8,919 nt of DNA from DATLFS01 sp035540935 (GTDB lineage: Bacteria; Actinomycetota; CADDZG01; WHSQ01), in assembly GCA_035540935.1 (NCBI GenBank), contig DATLFS010000013.1:1-8919 (forward strand), given 5' to 3'. The notes beneath the pieces were generated by a model. The model saw nothing but the letters and a program-made list of their open reading frames with translations, did not search any database and was not told the origin of the DNA. This document shows positions 1 to 6,085 of the stretch, one piece after another. How positions within the stretch are numbered: the first letter of the stretch is position 1; every line of letters starts with the position of its first letter. Position numbers and translations under genes: made by a program.

Positions 1-99
1 GCCCGGGTCGACCGCAACCACGTCGTGACCCAGCTCGTCGAGGATGCCGCCCGGCTCCTCGACGAGCTGGGTCACGACGTGGTTGCGGTCGACCCGGGC
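1..99. repeat. Perfect 44-bp inverted repeat with 11-base loop at window edge
   Basis: Bases 1-44 are the exact reverse complement of bases 56-99, separated by the 11 bases 45-55. The arm starts gcccgggtcgaccgcaacca, and the other arm ends with its complement at 99. The repeat begins at the very first base, so it may continue beyond the window. It lies inside the amidase reading frame, and the two arms are in the same codon register, so the frame stays open. A perfect 44-bp palindrome is very unlikely in a normal amidase gene. The most likely explanation is a foldback chimera at a contig end, the genuine sequence resuming around the loop. A real hairpin cannot be excluded. Confidence 0.95.
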
Positions 100-600
100 T
101 GGGCCGATCCCGACCTGCCGGCGCACTTCGTCCACGTGATCCAGGCGACCAGCGCGCTCTACCCTCCGGCCGATCCGGCGCACTACGAGCCGGTCAACCG
201 CATGCTGGCGGAGGAGGGACGGAACACGTCGGCGATCGACTACGTCCGCTCGATCCTGTGGCTGCAGGCGTTCTCGCGCCGCGTTGTCGCCGGGTGGGAC
301 GACTTCGACGTCCTGCTCACGCCGACGCTGCCGATGCCGACGCCGCCGGCCGGCTGGATCCTGCATCAGGAAGATCCGTTCATGCAGCTCGCGCTCGCCG
401 CGGCGGCGGTCGCGTTCACCGCGATCGCGAACATCACGGGGCAGCCGGCTATGTCGGTCCCCACCTACTGGGCCGACGGCGTTCCCATCGGTGTGCAGTT
501 GATCGGGTCGCCGGCGGGGGAGGAGCCTCTCCTGCGTCTCGCGCGACAGATCGAGGCAGCGCGGCCGTGGTCGGACCGGCGTCCGAGCTTCGCCGCCTGA
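1..600 (+). CDS. Amidase signature family enzyme, C-terminal part (5' end off window)
   Basis: The frame is open from base 1, so the gene starts upstream; a GTG at 25 is only an internal codon. The roughly 200 residues visible are the C-terminal third of an amidase-signature hydrolase, a family that cleaves amide bonds through a Ser-cisSer-Lys triad. The triad lies upstream and cannot be inspected. Family marks present are WDDFDVLLTPTLPMPTPP (about residues 99-116), the strongly conserved ANITGQPAMSVP (about 142-153) followed by GVPIGVQLIG, and a closing LLRLARQIEAARPW. These regions also occur in GatA, but nothing here points to GatA in particular, and the substrate is unknown. The first dozen or so codons are suspect: bases 1-44 are the exact reverse complement of bases 56-99, so residues such as ARVDRNHVV may be artefactual. 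The gene ends in TGA 37 bases before uvrB, on the same strand. Confidence 0.9.
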   Translation, partial: ARVDRNHVVTQLVEDAARLLDELGHDVVAVDPGWADPDLPAHFVHVIQATSALYPPADPAHYEPVNRMLAEEGRNTSAIDYVRSILWLQAFSRRVVAGWDDFDVLLTPTLPMPTPPAGWILHQEDPFMQLALAAAAVAFTAIANITGQPAMSVPTYWADGVPIGVQLIGSPAGEEPLLRLARQIEAARPWSDRRPSFAA

Positions 601-623
601 GCCGTTCCGTCGTACCCGGCCCG

Positions 624-629
624 TAGACT
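624..629 (+). promoter_or_regulatory. Putative -10 box (TAGACT) for leaderless uvrB
   Basis: TAGACT fits the actinobacterial -10 pattern TANNNT. It lies 8 bases upstream of the GTG at 638, which would place transcription initiation at about 636-638, on the start codon itself. No purine-rich ribosome-binding site precedes the GTG; the bases there are gacctcc, the opposite of a Shine-Dalgarno sequence. A clear -35 box is not visible. uvrA has the same arrangement with identical spacing. Confidence 0.5.
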
Positions 630-637
630 CGACCTCC

Positions 638-2641
638 GTGCCCCCCTTCAAGGTCGTGTCCGATTTCGCGCCCGCCGGCGACCAGCCGGGCGCCATCGCC
701 GGGCTGGTCGAGCGCGTCAAGAAACGCGAGAAGTTCACCACCCTCCTCGGGGCAACCGGCACCGGCAAGACGGCCACCTTGGCATGGGCGGTCGAGCAGA
801 TCCAGAAGCCGACGCTCGTCATGGCGCCGAACAAGTCGCTCGCGGCGCAACTCTGCAACGAGTTCAAGCAGTTCTTCCCGCACAACGCCGTCGAGTACTT
901 CGTCTCCTACTACGACTATTACCAGCCCGAGGCGTACGTGCCGCAGACCGACACCTATATCGAGAAGGACTCGTCTATCAACGATGAGGTCGAGCGGCTG
1001 AGACATTCGGCGACGTCGGCGCTCCTGCAGCGCGAAGACGTGCTGATCGTCGCCAGCGTCTCGGCCATCTACGGGTTGGGGTCGCCCGAGGAGTACATGG
1101 AGCAGACGGTCAGCGTCGCTCGCGGCGGTTACGCCGACCGCGACTTCATCATCCAGCGCCTGGTCGACATCCAGTACGAGCGGAACGACGTCAACTTCAT
1201 CCGGGGGAAGTTCCGCGTCCGCGGCGACACGATCGAGATCTTTCCCGCGTACGAGGAGAAGGCGATCCGGGTCGAGCTCTTCGGCGACGAGGTCGACCGG
1301 ATCATCGAGCTCGACACGCTCACGGGCGAGATCACCCGCGATCTCGACCACGTCACGATCTACCCCGCTTCGCACTACGTGGCCTCTCGGGAGCGCCTCG
1401 ACCGGGCGATCATCGCGATAGAGGCCGAGCTCGCCGACCGCTTGAAGCAACTCGAGAACGAACGCAAGCTCCTCGAGGCGCAGCGCCTGCGGATGCGCAC
1501 CCAGTACGACCTCGAGATGCTTCGCGAGGTCGGGTTCTGCAACGGGATCGAGAACTACGCCCGCCACATCGAGGGGCGGCCTCCCGGCAGCAGGCCGAAC
1601 ACGTTGCTCGACTACTTCCCCGATGACTTCCTCATGGTGCTCGACGAGAGCCACGTGGCGGTGCCGCAGCTGAACGGCATGTACGAGGGCGACATGAGCC
1701 GCAAGGGGACGCTCGTCGAGCACGGTTTCCGCCTGCCGAGCGCGCTCGACAACCGGCCGCTCCGCTTCGACGAGTGGCTCGACATCGTCGACCAGGTGGT
1801 GTTCATGAGCGCGACACCGGGGCCGTTCGAGCTCCGTGTGTCGGGGCAGCCGGTCGAGCAGCTGGTACGTCCGACCGGGCTCGTCGACCCCGAGGTGGTG
1901 GTCCGGCCGACGAAGGGCCAGATCGACGACCTCATGGAGGAGATCCGCCTGCGAGTCGAGCGCGATGAGCGTGTGCTGGTGACGACCCTCACCAAGAAGA
2001 TGGCGGAGGACCTGACCGACTACCTCCTCGAGTCGGGGATACGCGTGCGATACCTGCACGCCGACATCAACACGGTCGAGCGCATCGAGATCCTGCGCGA
2101 TCTCCGGCTCGGCGAGTTCGACGTACTCGTCGGCATCAACCTCCTGCGCGAGGGGCTCGACCTTCCCGAGGTGTCGCTGGTGGCGATCCTCGACGCCGAC
2201 AAAGAGGGCTATCTACGTTCGCAGACGAGCTTGATCCAGACGATCGGGCGCGCCGCGCGGAACGTCGAAGGGCAGGTGATCATGTACGCCGACGAGGTGA
2301 CCGACTCGATGCGCACCGCCATCAACGAGACTCAGCGTCGCCGCGGGATCCAGCTTCAGTACAACGAAGAGCACGGGATCGACCCGCAGTCGATCCGCAA
2401 GGCCGTATCCGACATCCTGATTCTTGGCGGGCTGCGGCGCGATCGCGGCGCGCCGGTCCCCGGCAAATCGAAGAGCCGCCGGACCGAGGCTCTGGGCGGT
2501 ACCCCCGACGATCTCAAGCGGCTGATCCTCCAGTTAGAGGAGGAGATGCATCAGGCTGCCGAGGAGCTTCGGTTCGAGTACGCCGCACGTCTGCGCGACG
2601 AGGTCACGGAGTTGAAGCGGGAGCTCCGCGACGTCGGGTGA
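638..2641 (+). CDS. uvrB: UvrABC excinuclease subunit B (UvrB)
   Basis: This is the DNA-damage verification helicase of nucleotide excision repair: UvrA loads it on DNA, it inserts its beta-hairpin beside the lesion, and it recruits UvrC. The 667 residues match the usual length. Visible features are the N-terminal FKVVSDFAPAGDQP, Walker A GATGTGKT (38-45), the aromatic beta-hairpin region YYDYYQPEAYVPQTDTYIEK (91-110), the Walker B/DEAD-like motif DESH (336-339), motif III SATPG (391-395), the helicase-C segment with INLLREGLDLPEV (500-512), motif VI QTIGRAARN (534-542), and a C-terminal UVR domain (about 625-662), which in the family contacts UvrC and UvrA. The frame is intact. The GTG start fits the conserved N-terminus and the TAGACT box 8 bases upstream. 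It follows the amidase gene by 37 bases but probably has its own promoter. One rare TTA codon (residue 633) is present. Confidence 0.98.
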   Translation: MPPFKVVSDFAPAGDQPGAIAGLVERVKKREKFTTLLGATGTGKTATLAWAVEQIQKPTLVMAPNKSLAAQLCNEFKQFFPHNAVEYFVSYYDYYQPEAYVPQTDTYIEKDSSINDEVERLRHSATSALLQREDVLIVASVSAIYGLGSPEEYMEQTVSVARGGYADRDFIIQRLVDIQYERNDVNFIRGKFRVRGDTIEIFPAYEEKAIRVELFGDEVDRIIELDTLTGEITRDLDHVTIYPASHYVASRERLDRAIIAIEAELADRLKQLENERKLLEAQRLRMRTQYDLEMLREVGFCNGIENYARHIEGRPPGSRPNTLLDYFPDDFLMVLDESHVAVPQLNGMYEGDMSRKGTLVEHGFRLPSALDNRPLRFDEWLDIVDQVVFMSATPGPFELRVSGQPVEQLVRPTGLVDPEVVVRPTKGQIDDLMEEIRLRVERDERVLVTTLTKKMAEDLTDYLLESGIRVRYLHADINTVERIEILRDLRLGEFDVLVGINLLREGLDLPEVSLVAILDADKEGYLRSQTSLIQTIGRAARNVEGQVIMYADEVTDSMRTAINETQRRRGIQLQYNEEHGIDPQSIRKAVSDILILGGLRRDRGAPVPGKSKSRRTEALGGTPDDLKRLILQLEEEMHQAAEELRFEYAARLRDEVTELKRELRDVG

Positions 2642-2645
2642 TCGC

Positions 2646-2798
2646 TCAGCCGCTCTGCGGCGGTTCTGGAGCGGACGCGTCCTCCGGCATCGGCTCCGCC
2701 GGCGCCACGACCGCCACCAGGCGCCAGTAGTCCGGCATCAGGTCGCGGCGTGTGGCCGGGTGCCGGCTCGGCCGGTCATCCTGTGGACGCGCTTGCAT
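2646..2798 (-). CDS. Small hypothetical protein, 50 aa
   Basis: I do not recognise this protein. The ATG at 2798 is preceded, after 5 bases, by AGGGGAG on the minus strand (2804-2810), one of the best ribosome-binding sites in the window. The 50 codons end in TGA 4 bases from the uvrB stop, tail to tail. About five in six third positions are G or C, as in the neighbouring real genes. The product begins MQARPQDDRPSRHPATRRDL, a basic, polar stretch, then has a short hydrophobic patch (DYWRLVAVVAPAEP) and an acidic, proline-rich tail. There is no signal peptide, zinc site or obvious DNA-binding fold. The frame continues upstream to 2867, but that extension has no ribosome-binding site. It is divergent from the MATE transporter and shares its upstream region. 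It could be a spurious ORF, but the RBS argues for translation. Confidence 0.45.
   Translation of the reverse strand: MQARPQDDRPSRHPATRRDLMPDYWRLVAVVAPAEPMPEDASAPEPPQSG
2649..2661 (+). terminator. Weak hairpin just after uvrB
   Basis: GCCGC, loop TCT, GCGGC forms a perfect 5-bp stem that starts 8 bases after the uvrB stop codon. No T-run follows, so it is at best a weak or factor-assisted terminator. It also overlaps the last codons of the small minus-strand ORF and may be chance in DNA of this composition. Confidence 0.2.
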
Positions 2799-2803
2799 GA
2801 ACT

Positions 2804-2810
2804 CTCCCCT
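2804..2810 (-). promoter_or_regulatory. Ribosome-binding site of the small minus-strand ORF
   Basis: Read on the minus strand this is AGGGGAG, 5 bases before the ATG at 2798. The surrounding GGGGAGAGT is the same as in the site in front of the divergent transporter gene (2881-2889). It decides the start of the 50-aa ORF and is the main argument that it is translated. Confidence 0.5.
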
Positions 2811-2814
2811 CGTA

Positions 2815-2863
2815 CCCGCGTTGCACATCCCATGCTGAAGCAGCAGGGCCCGCGTTGCAACGC
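2815..2863. promoter_or_regulatory. Candidate operator: 12-bp palindrome plus upstream half-copy
   Basis: GCGTTGCAACGC at 2852-2863 is a perfect 12-bp palindrome in the 95-base gap between the divergent small ORF and the MATE gene. An 11-base direct repeat, cccgcgttgca, occurs at 2815-2825 and again at 2849-2859, so the left half-site is repeated 34 bases away, about three helical turns. On the minus strand TTGCAA within the palindrome lies 17 bases from CAGCAT, a poor but possible -35/-10 pair for the small ORF. This geometry suits a dimeric repressor controlling both genes, but no regulator is identified and the sequence is not a LexA box. Confidence 0.35.
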
Positions 2864-2880
2864 ACATCGACCGATGTCTT

Positions 2881-2888
2881 GGGGAGAG
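2881..2888 (+). promoter_or_regulatory. Ribosome-binding site fixing the MATE gene start
   Basis: GGGGAGAG lies just upstream of the GTG at 2894 (7 bases from the end of GGGGAG). An in-frame TTG at 2855 would give 13 extra residues but has no such site and falls inside the palindrome, so GTG 2894 is preferred. Confidence 0.55.
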
Positions 2889-2893
2889 TACAG

Positions 2894-4219
2894 GTGAAGG
2901 GGGTGTCTTCGCTCGGCCGCCCGGGTTCGCATCCCGACGACCGCGCGATCTTCGCCCTCGCCCTGCCGGCGCTGGCGGCTCTTGCCGCCGACCCCCTCTA
3001 CTCGCTCGCCGATACTGCCTTCGTCGGCCGCCTCGGGACGCCGCAGCTCGGCGCCCTCGCCATCGGCAGCGCGGCCTTCACCGCCTCGTTCTGGGTGTTC
3101 TCGTTCCTCGCCTACGGCGTCACGCCACGGGTCGCCCGAGCCGTCGGCTCGTCCGATCCGGCGGCCGCATCCCGCACCGGCGTGCAGGCCCTCTTCCTCG
3201 CCGTCGTGCTGGGGACGTCCGTGACGCTGGCCGGCGTCTTCCTCGCCCCGCAGGTGGTCAGGCTGCTCGGCGGCGCGGGCGAGGTCTACGAGCACGCCGT
3301 TCCCTACCTGCGGATCCGGATGCTCGCCGCCGTACCCGTCCTGATCTCGCAGGTCGGGCACGGCTGGTTGCGCGGCGCCCAGGACATCCGCACGCCGATG
3401 TTCGTCGCCGGCGGCGGCGCGCTGTTGAACGTGGTGCTCGACTACACCTTCATCTATCCGCTCGGTTGGGGCGTCGCGGGGGCGGCCTGGGCTACGGTCG
3501 CCGGCCAGTCGATCGCGGCCGTGATCTTCCTGGCGATCCTGAGGCGGCGGATGTGGCGGCCGCGGTGGAGGTTCGATGCAGGCGAGGCCAGGTCGCTGAT
3601 GGTGGTGGGCATGGAGCTCGCGGTACGGACGGGGTCGCTGCTGGCCGCCATGACTTTCGCCACGTCGGCCGCGGCTCGCATGGGGACGGTTCCCCTGGCG
3701 GCGTGGCAGATCGCGATGCAGATCTTCCTCTTGTTGTCGTTCACGCTCGACTCGATCGCGATCGCCGGGCAGGCGCTCGTCGGGCGGCATCTCGGGGCCG
3801 GCGATCCCGAGCGCGCGCGGCTCGTCTCTTTCCGTCTGCTCGGCCTCGGCCTCGCGCTCGGCATCGTTTTGCTCTGCGCTCTGTTGGTCGCCCCGCGCCT
3901 CCTCGCCGGCATCTTCACCCGCGACGCTGAGGTTGTGACCGCCGCCGCCGGCCTCCTCGTCTGGCTCGCGCTGATCCAACCTCTCTCGGCCGTGGCGTTC
4001 ACGCTCGACGGGATCTTGCTGGGCGCGTCCGATACGCGTTTCCTGGCGGTCTCGATGATGGCGGCGTCGCTCCTCTATGCCGCGGGCGCGAGCGGGGCTG
4101 CGGCGTTCGGCTGGGGGATCGCGGGATTGGCAGCCGCGGCGACGCTGTGGCTCCTCGCGCGGACCCTCACCACAGGGTGGCGCTTCCTCGGCGGTCGCTG
4201 GCAGACCGCCCGCGTCTAG
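2894..4219 (+). CDS. MATE-family efflux transporter, DinF subfamily
   Basis: This is a cation-coupled multidrug/toxin exporter of the cytoplasmic membrane. From GTG 2894 it has 441 residues, the normal MATE length, with about twelve hydrophobic helices. The N-terminal helix carries ADPLYSLADTAFVGRLG, and the middle of the N-lobe has LRGAQDIRTP (about 159-168) and NVVLDYTFIYPLG. Asp40 in helix 1 and Asp183 near NVVLD sit where DinF-type transporters such as PfMATE have their paired coupling aspartates (Asp41 and Asp184), supporting DinF rather than NorM. The C-lobe repeat shows LDGILLGASDTR (about 371-382). Substrate is unknown; in E. coli dinF is co-transcribed with lexA and damage-inducible. 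Here it lies between uvrB and uvrA, divergent from a 50-aa ORF. Its stop overlaps that of the convergent PLP enzyme within one CTAG. Confidence 0.93.
   Translation: MKGVSSLGRPGSHPDDRAIFALALPALAALAADPLYSLADTAFVGRLGTPQLGALAIGSAAFTASFWVFSFLAYGVTPRVARAVGSSDPAAASRTGVQALFLAVVLGTSVTLAGVFLAPQVVRLLGGAGEVYEHAVPYLRIRMLAAVPVLISQVGHGWLRGAQDIRTPMFVAGGGALLNVVLDYTFIYPLGWGVAGAAWATVAGQSIAAVIFLAILRRRMWRPRWRFDAGEARSLMVVGMELAVRTGSLLAAMTFATSAAARMGTVPLAAWQIAMQIFLLLSFTLDSIAIAGQALVGRHLGAGDPERARLVSFRLLGLGLALGIVLLCALLVAPRLLAGIFTRDAEVVTAAAGLLVWLALIQPLSAVAFTLDGILLGASDTRFLAVSMMAASLLYAAGASGAAAFGWGIAGLAAAATLWLLARTLTTGWRFLGGRWQTARV
4190..4210. terminator. Hairpin at the convergent gene ends
   Basis: GGCGGTC (4190-4196), a 7-base loop and GACCGCC (4204-4210) form a perfect 7-bp G+C-rich stem. 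It lies within the last codons of the MATE gene and, on the minus strand, starts 5 bases after the stop codon of the PLP enzyme. It is therefore best placed to end the minus-strand transcript. No U-tract follows on that strand, which is common for terminators reported in high-G+C bacteria but leaves the call uncertain. Confidence 0.35.
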
Positions 4220-5367
4220 ACGACGGCGACCAGAGCCTCGAAACAGCGGTCGAGATCCGCCTCCGTATTGAAGAAGTGGGGCGAGATGCGCAGCGAGTCG
4301 CCGCGCTGGTCGAGGACGACATCGCGCTCGAAGAGGGAATGCAAGACCTTCTCCGCGGCCTCGCGCCCACCGGGCACCCGCACCCGCACCAGGCCGCCGC
4401 GGCGCTCGTCCTCGAGGGGGGAGAGCACCTCGAAGCCCGCTTCCTGTGCCCGCGCCACGACGCCGCGCGTGAGCTCCTGGTTCCGCTCGCGGATGCGATC
4501 GACGCCCACCTCCAGGATCAGGCTCATCCCGCCGGCGGCGGTCCACGCCTGCGGCAGCGCGTAGGTGCCGGTCTCGAAGCGGCGCGCCGAGGTCTCGAGC
4601 CTCAACGACGAGCGGTCGAAGTCGAACGGATCTTGCGTGCCGAACCAACCGACGACCGCCGGGTGCATCTGCTCGTGCAGCGCGCGCCGGCAGTAGAGGA
4701 AAGCGATCCCCTGGCCGCCGCACAGCCACTTCAGCGCTCCGGACACGAGGAGGTCGACGTCCAGCGCGTGTACGTCGACCGGCACGACGCCGGACCCGTG
4801 GAAGTCGTCGACGACGACCAGAGCGCCGTGGTCGTGTGCGGCACGAACGATCGGCTCGACCTCCATGATCCACGACGACTCGAACAGGACCCGGTTGATG
4901 TTCACGATCCTCGTCTGTTCGTCGATGCGGGCGAGGACGTCCTCGGTTTCGATCCGGACCCCATCCGGCGTGGGGACGACGTCGAGCACGGCGCCGCGCT
5001 TCTGCTGCGCGAGCCATACGTAGTGGTTCGTCGGGAAGTCGAGTCCCGTCAGAACGACCTTGTTGCGAGGACCCGAGAAGTCGAGGCACGAGGCGATCGA
5101 AGAAAGCGCCGACGATACGGACGGCACGATCGCCACCTCATCGGCGTCGGAGCCGGCGATCGCCGCGAACGCCTCGCGGCATTCCTGGAGGCGCGGGAAC
5201 CCGTGCTCGAACCACAGCTCCTCGGGGCCCAAGCGCTCCCAGAGATCGAGATGCTCCTCGGCGAGAGCGCGCGATCGGCGCGACAGCGGACCCAGCGATG
5301 CCGAGATGAGATACGTGCGCCGGTCGAGGACGGGGAACTCCCGTCGGAGCTCCAGGGGGTCGATCAT
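4216..5367 (-). CDS. Class-V aminotransferase-fold PLP enzyme, kynureninase-like
   Basis: This is a cytosolic fold-type I pyridoxal-phosphate enzyme of 383 residues, typical for class V. The Schiff-base lysine is Lys213 in SGALKWLCGGQG, and the cofactor aspartate/histidine pair is D187 and H190 in VVVDDFHGSGVVPVDV. A phosphate-binding serine-rich turn lies at VPSVSSALSSIAS (81-93). RFETGT (263-268) and the C-terminal LRISPHFFNTEADLD (359-373) are further family marks. The KWLCGG stretch and the C-terminal motif resemble kynureninase-like and isopenicillin-N-epimerase-like members more than cysteine desulfurases; the usual His before the lysine is Ala here. No tryptophan-catabolism gene is nearby, so the substrate (kynurenine, another amino acid, or a cysteine-type desulfuration) is open. 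It starts 10 bases after the zinc-ribbon gene on the same strand, implying one transcript, and converges on the MATE gene. Confidence 0.88.
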   Translation of the reverse strand: MIDPLELRREFPVLDRRTYLISASLGPLSRRSRALAEEHLDLWERLGPEELWFEHGFPRLQECREAFAAIAGSDADEVAIVPSVSSALSSIASCLDFSGPRNKVVLTGLDFPTNHYVWLAQQKRGAVLDVVPTPDGVRIETEDVLARIDEQTRIVNINRVLFESSWIMEVEPIVRAAHDHGALVVVDDFHGSGVVPVDVHALDVDLLVSGALKWLCGGQGIAFLYCRRALHEQMHPAVVGWFGTQDPFDFDRSSLRLETSARRFETGTYALPQAWTAAGGMSLILEVGVDRIRERNQELTRGVVARAQEAGFEVLSPLEDERRGGLVRVRVPGGREAAEKVLHSLFERDVVLDQRGDSLRISPHFFNTEADLDRCFEALVAVV

Positions 5368-5377
5368 CCCCCGGAGA

Positions 5378-6016
5378 CTAGTCGCTGCCGGCGACCGACA
5401 GCGTCCCGCCGAGGGCGCGCCGTATGCGACGCGCGAGCGGCGTCTCGGCGGTCGTGACGAACCAGTTGTCGTCGTGGACGTAGGTGAACGGCCAATCCTC
5501 GTCGTAGATCTGCACGTCGGCGAACTCGACCGCCGCCTGCGTCCGGTAGATCAGGATCTGGACGTGCGCTCCGCGCACGGTGCACGACCCGCTCTCGACG
5601 GTGCCGTCCGAGGCGTCGATCGAAACGGGCCGGCAGGGAACCCCGCCCGATCGCAGGTCCTTCACCAGCTCGCGCACGGATGCGTAGCCGACCGCCGGCT
5701 CGGGCTCCGGGACGGTTATCTCGCCGGGCTGCCCCTGGAGCCGCTCCGGCAGCTCGCGGGTGCTGCTGACCGCGTCCTCGATCTGGCGCCACACCGGGAC
5801 CAGGAAAGCGAGCGCCACGATTCCTCCCACGACGAACATCAACAGCGGCTTGACCAGGCCGCCGAGCGGGCCGCGGCCGGCGGCGAGCGGTCCCTCCGGC
5901 GCGCCCAGCGGGGAGGCGGGATCCCCGCCCCCGGCGAGGGCCTGACCGCAGTTGCCGCAGTTGGGTGCCGAAGCGTTCGTGGGATGCCCGCAGTAGCGGC
6001 AGACGACCATGTTCAT
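5378..6016 (-). CDS. Zinc-ribbon, single-TM protein of unknown function
   Basis: I do not recognise a named family. From ATG 6016 the protein has 212 residues. It opens with a zinc ribbon, C6-X2-C9 and C20-X2-C23, then a Gly/Pro/Ala-rich linker (about 25-53). One hydrophobic helix follows (about 54-76, LVKPLLMFVVGGIVALAFLV), and an acidic/proline stretch leads to a C-terminal domain of about 100 residues. That domain has two cysteines (C128 and C145) that could form a disulfide outside the cell; its pattern, SGSCTVRG then VQILIY then DDNWFV then ALGG, recalls small secreted or lipoprotein domains in actinobacteria (from memory, not checked). Likely topology is zinc ribbon inside, domain outside. 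ATG 6010 is an equally good start; the frame is open back to ATG 6091, but that extension covers the uvrA promoter and looks non-conserved. It is the first gene of a pair with the PLP enzyme and divergent from uvrA. Confidence 0.75.
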   Translation of the reverse strand: MNMVVCRYCGHPTNASAPNCGNCGQALAGGGDPASPLGAPEGPLAAGRGPLGGLVKPLLMFVVGGIVALAFLVPVWRQIEDAVSSTRELPERLQGQPGEITVPEPEPAVGYASVRELVKDLRSGGVPCRPVSIDASDGTVESGSCTVRGAHVQILIYRTQAAVEFADVQIYDEDWPFTYVHDDNWFVTTAETPLARRIRRALGGTLSVAGSD

Positions 6017-6070
6017 CCGGGCATCGTCGTGTATCGCAGGGGGGAAGGCAAGCAGATCCCAGGCCGAAGT

Positions 6071-6082
6071 GACACGCGTGTC
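6071..6082. promoter_or_regulatory. Candidate operator: 12-bp palindrome upstream of uvrA
   Basis: GACACGCGTGTC is a perfect 12-bp palindrome lying 3 bases upstream of the putative uvrA -10 box, where a bound repressor would block RNA polymerase. It is in the 83-base divergent region between the zinc-ribbon gene and uvrA, so could affect both. It does not match the actinobacterial LexA box GAAC-N4-GTTC, nor the palindrome in front of the MATE gene. Confidence 0.35.
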
Positions 6083-6085
6083 GTT

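Noticed and set aside
560..637. LexA (SOS) box upstream of uvrB
   Set aside because: I looked for GAAC-N4-GTTC and close variants here and upstream of the MATE gene and uvrA, and found none.
449..2059. 536-codon open frame on the minus strand across uvrB
   Set aside because: It is antisense to the fully conserved uvrB. The translation is low-complexity (His/Asp/Arg/Leu/Val-rich), as expected from the reverse of high-G+C codons.
2855..2893. TTG start for the MATE transporter, 13 residues upstream
   Set aside because: It has no ribosome-binding site and lies inside the palindrome, whereas GTG 2894 has GGGGAGAG at good spacing.
2738..5089. 783-codon open frame on the minus strand across the MATE and PLP genes
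   Set aside because: It runs antisense to the MATE gene and in a different frame of the PLP gene. The translation is Arg/Gly/Pro/Ala-rich with no domain; it is a composition effect.
4147..5457. 436-codon plus-strand frame opposite the PLP enzyme
   Set aside because: It is the antisense shadow of a well-supported enzyme with intact active-site motifs on the other strand.
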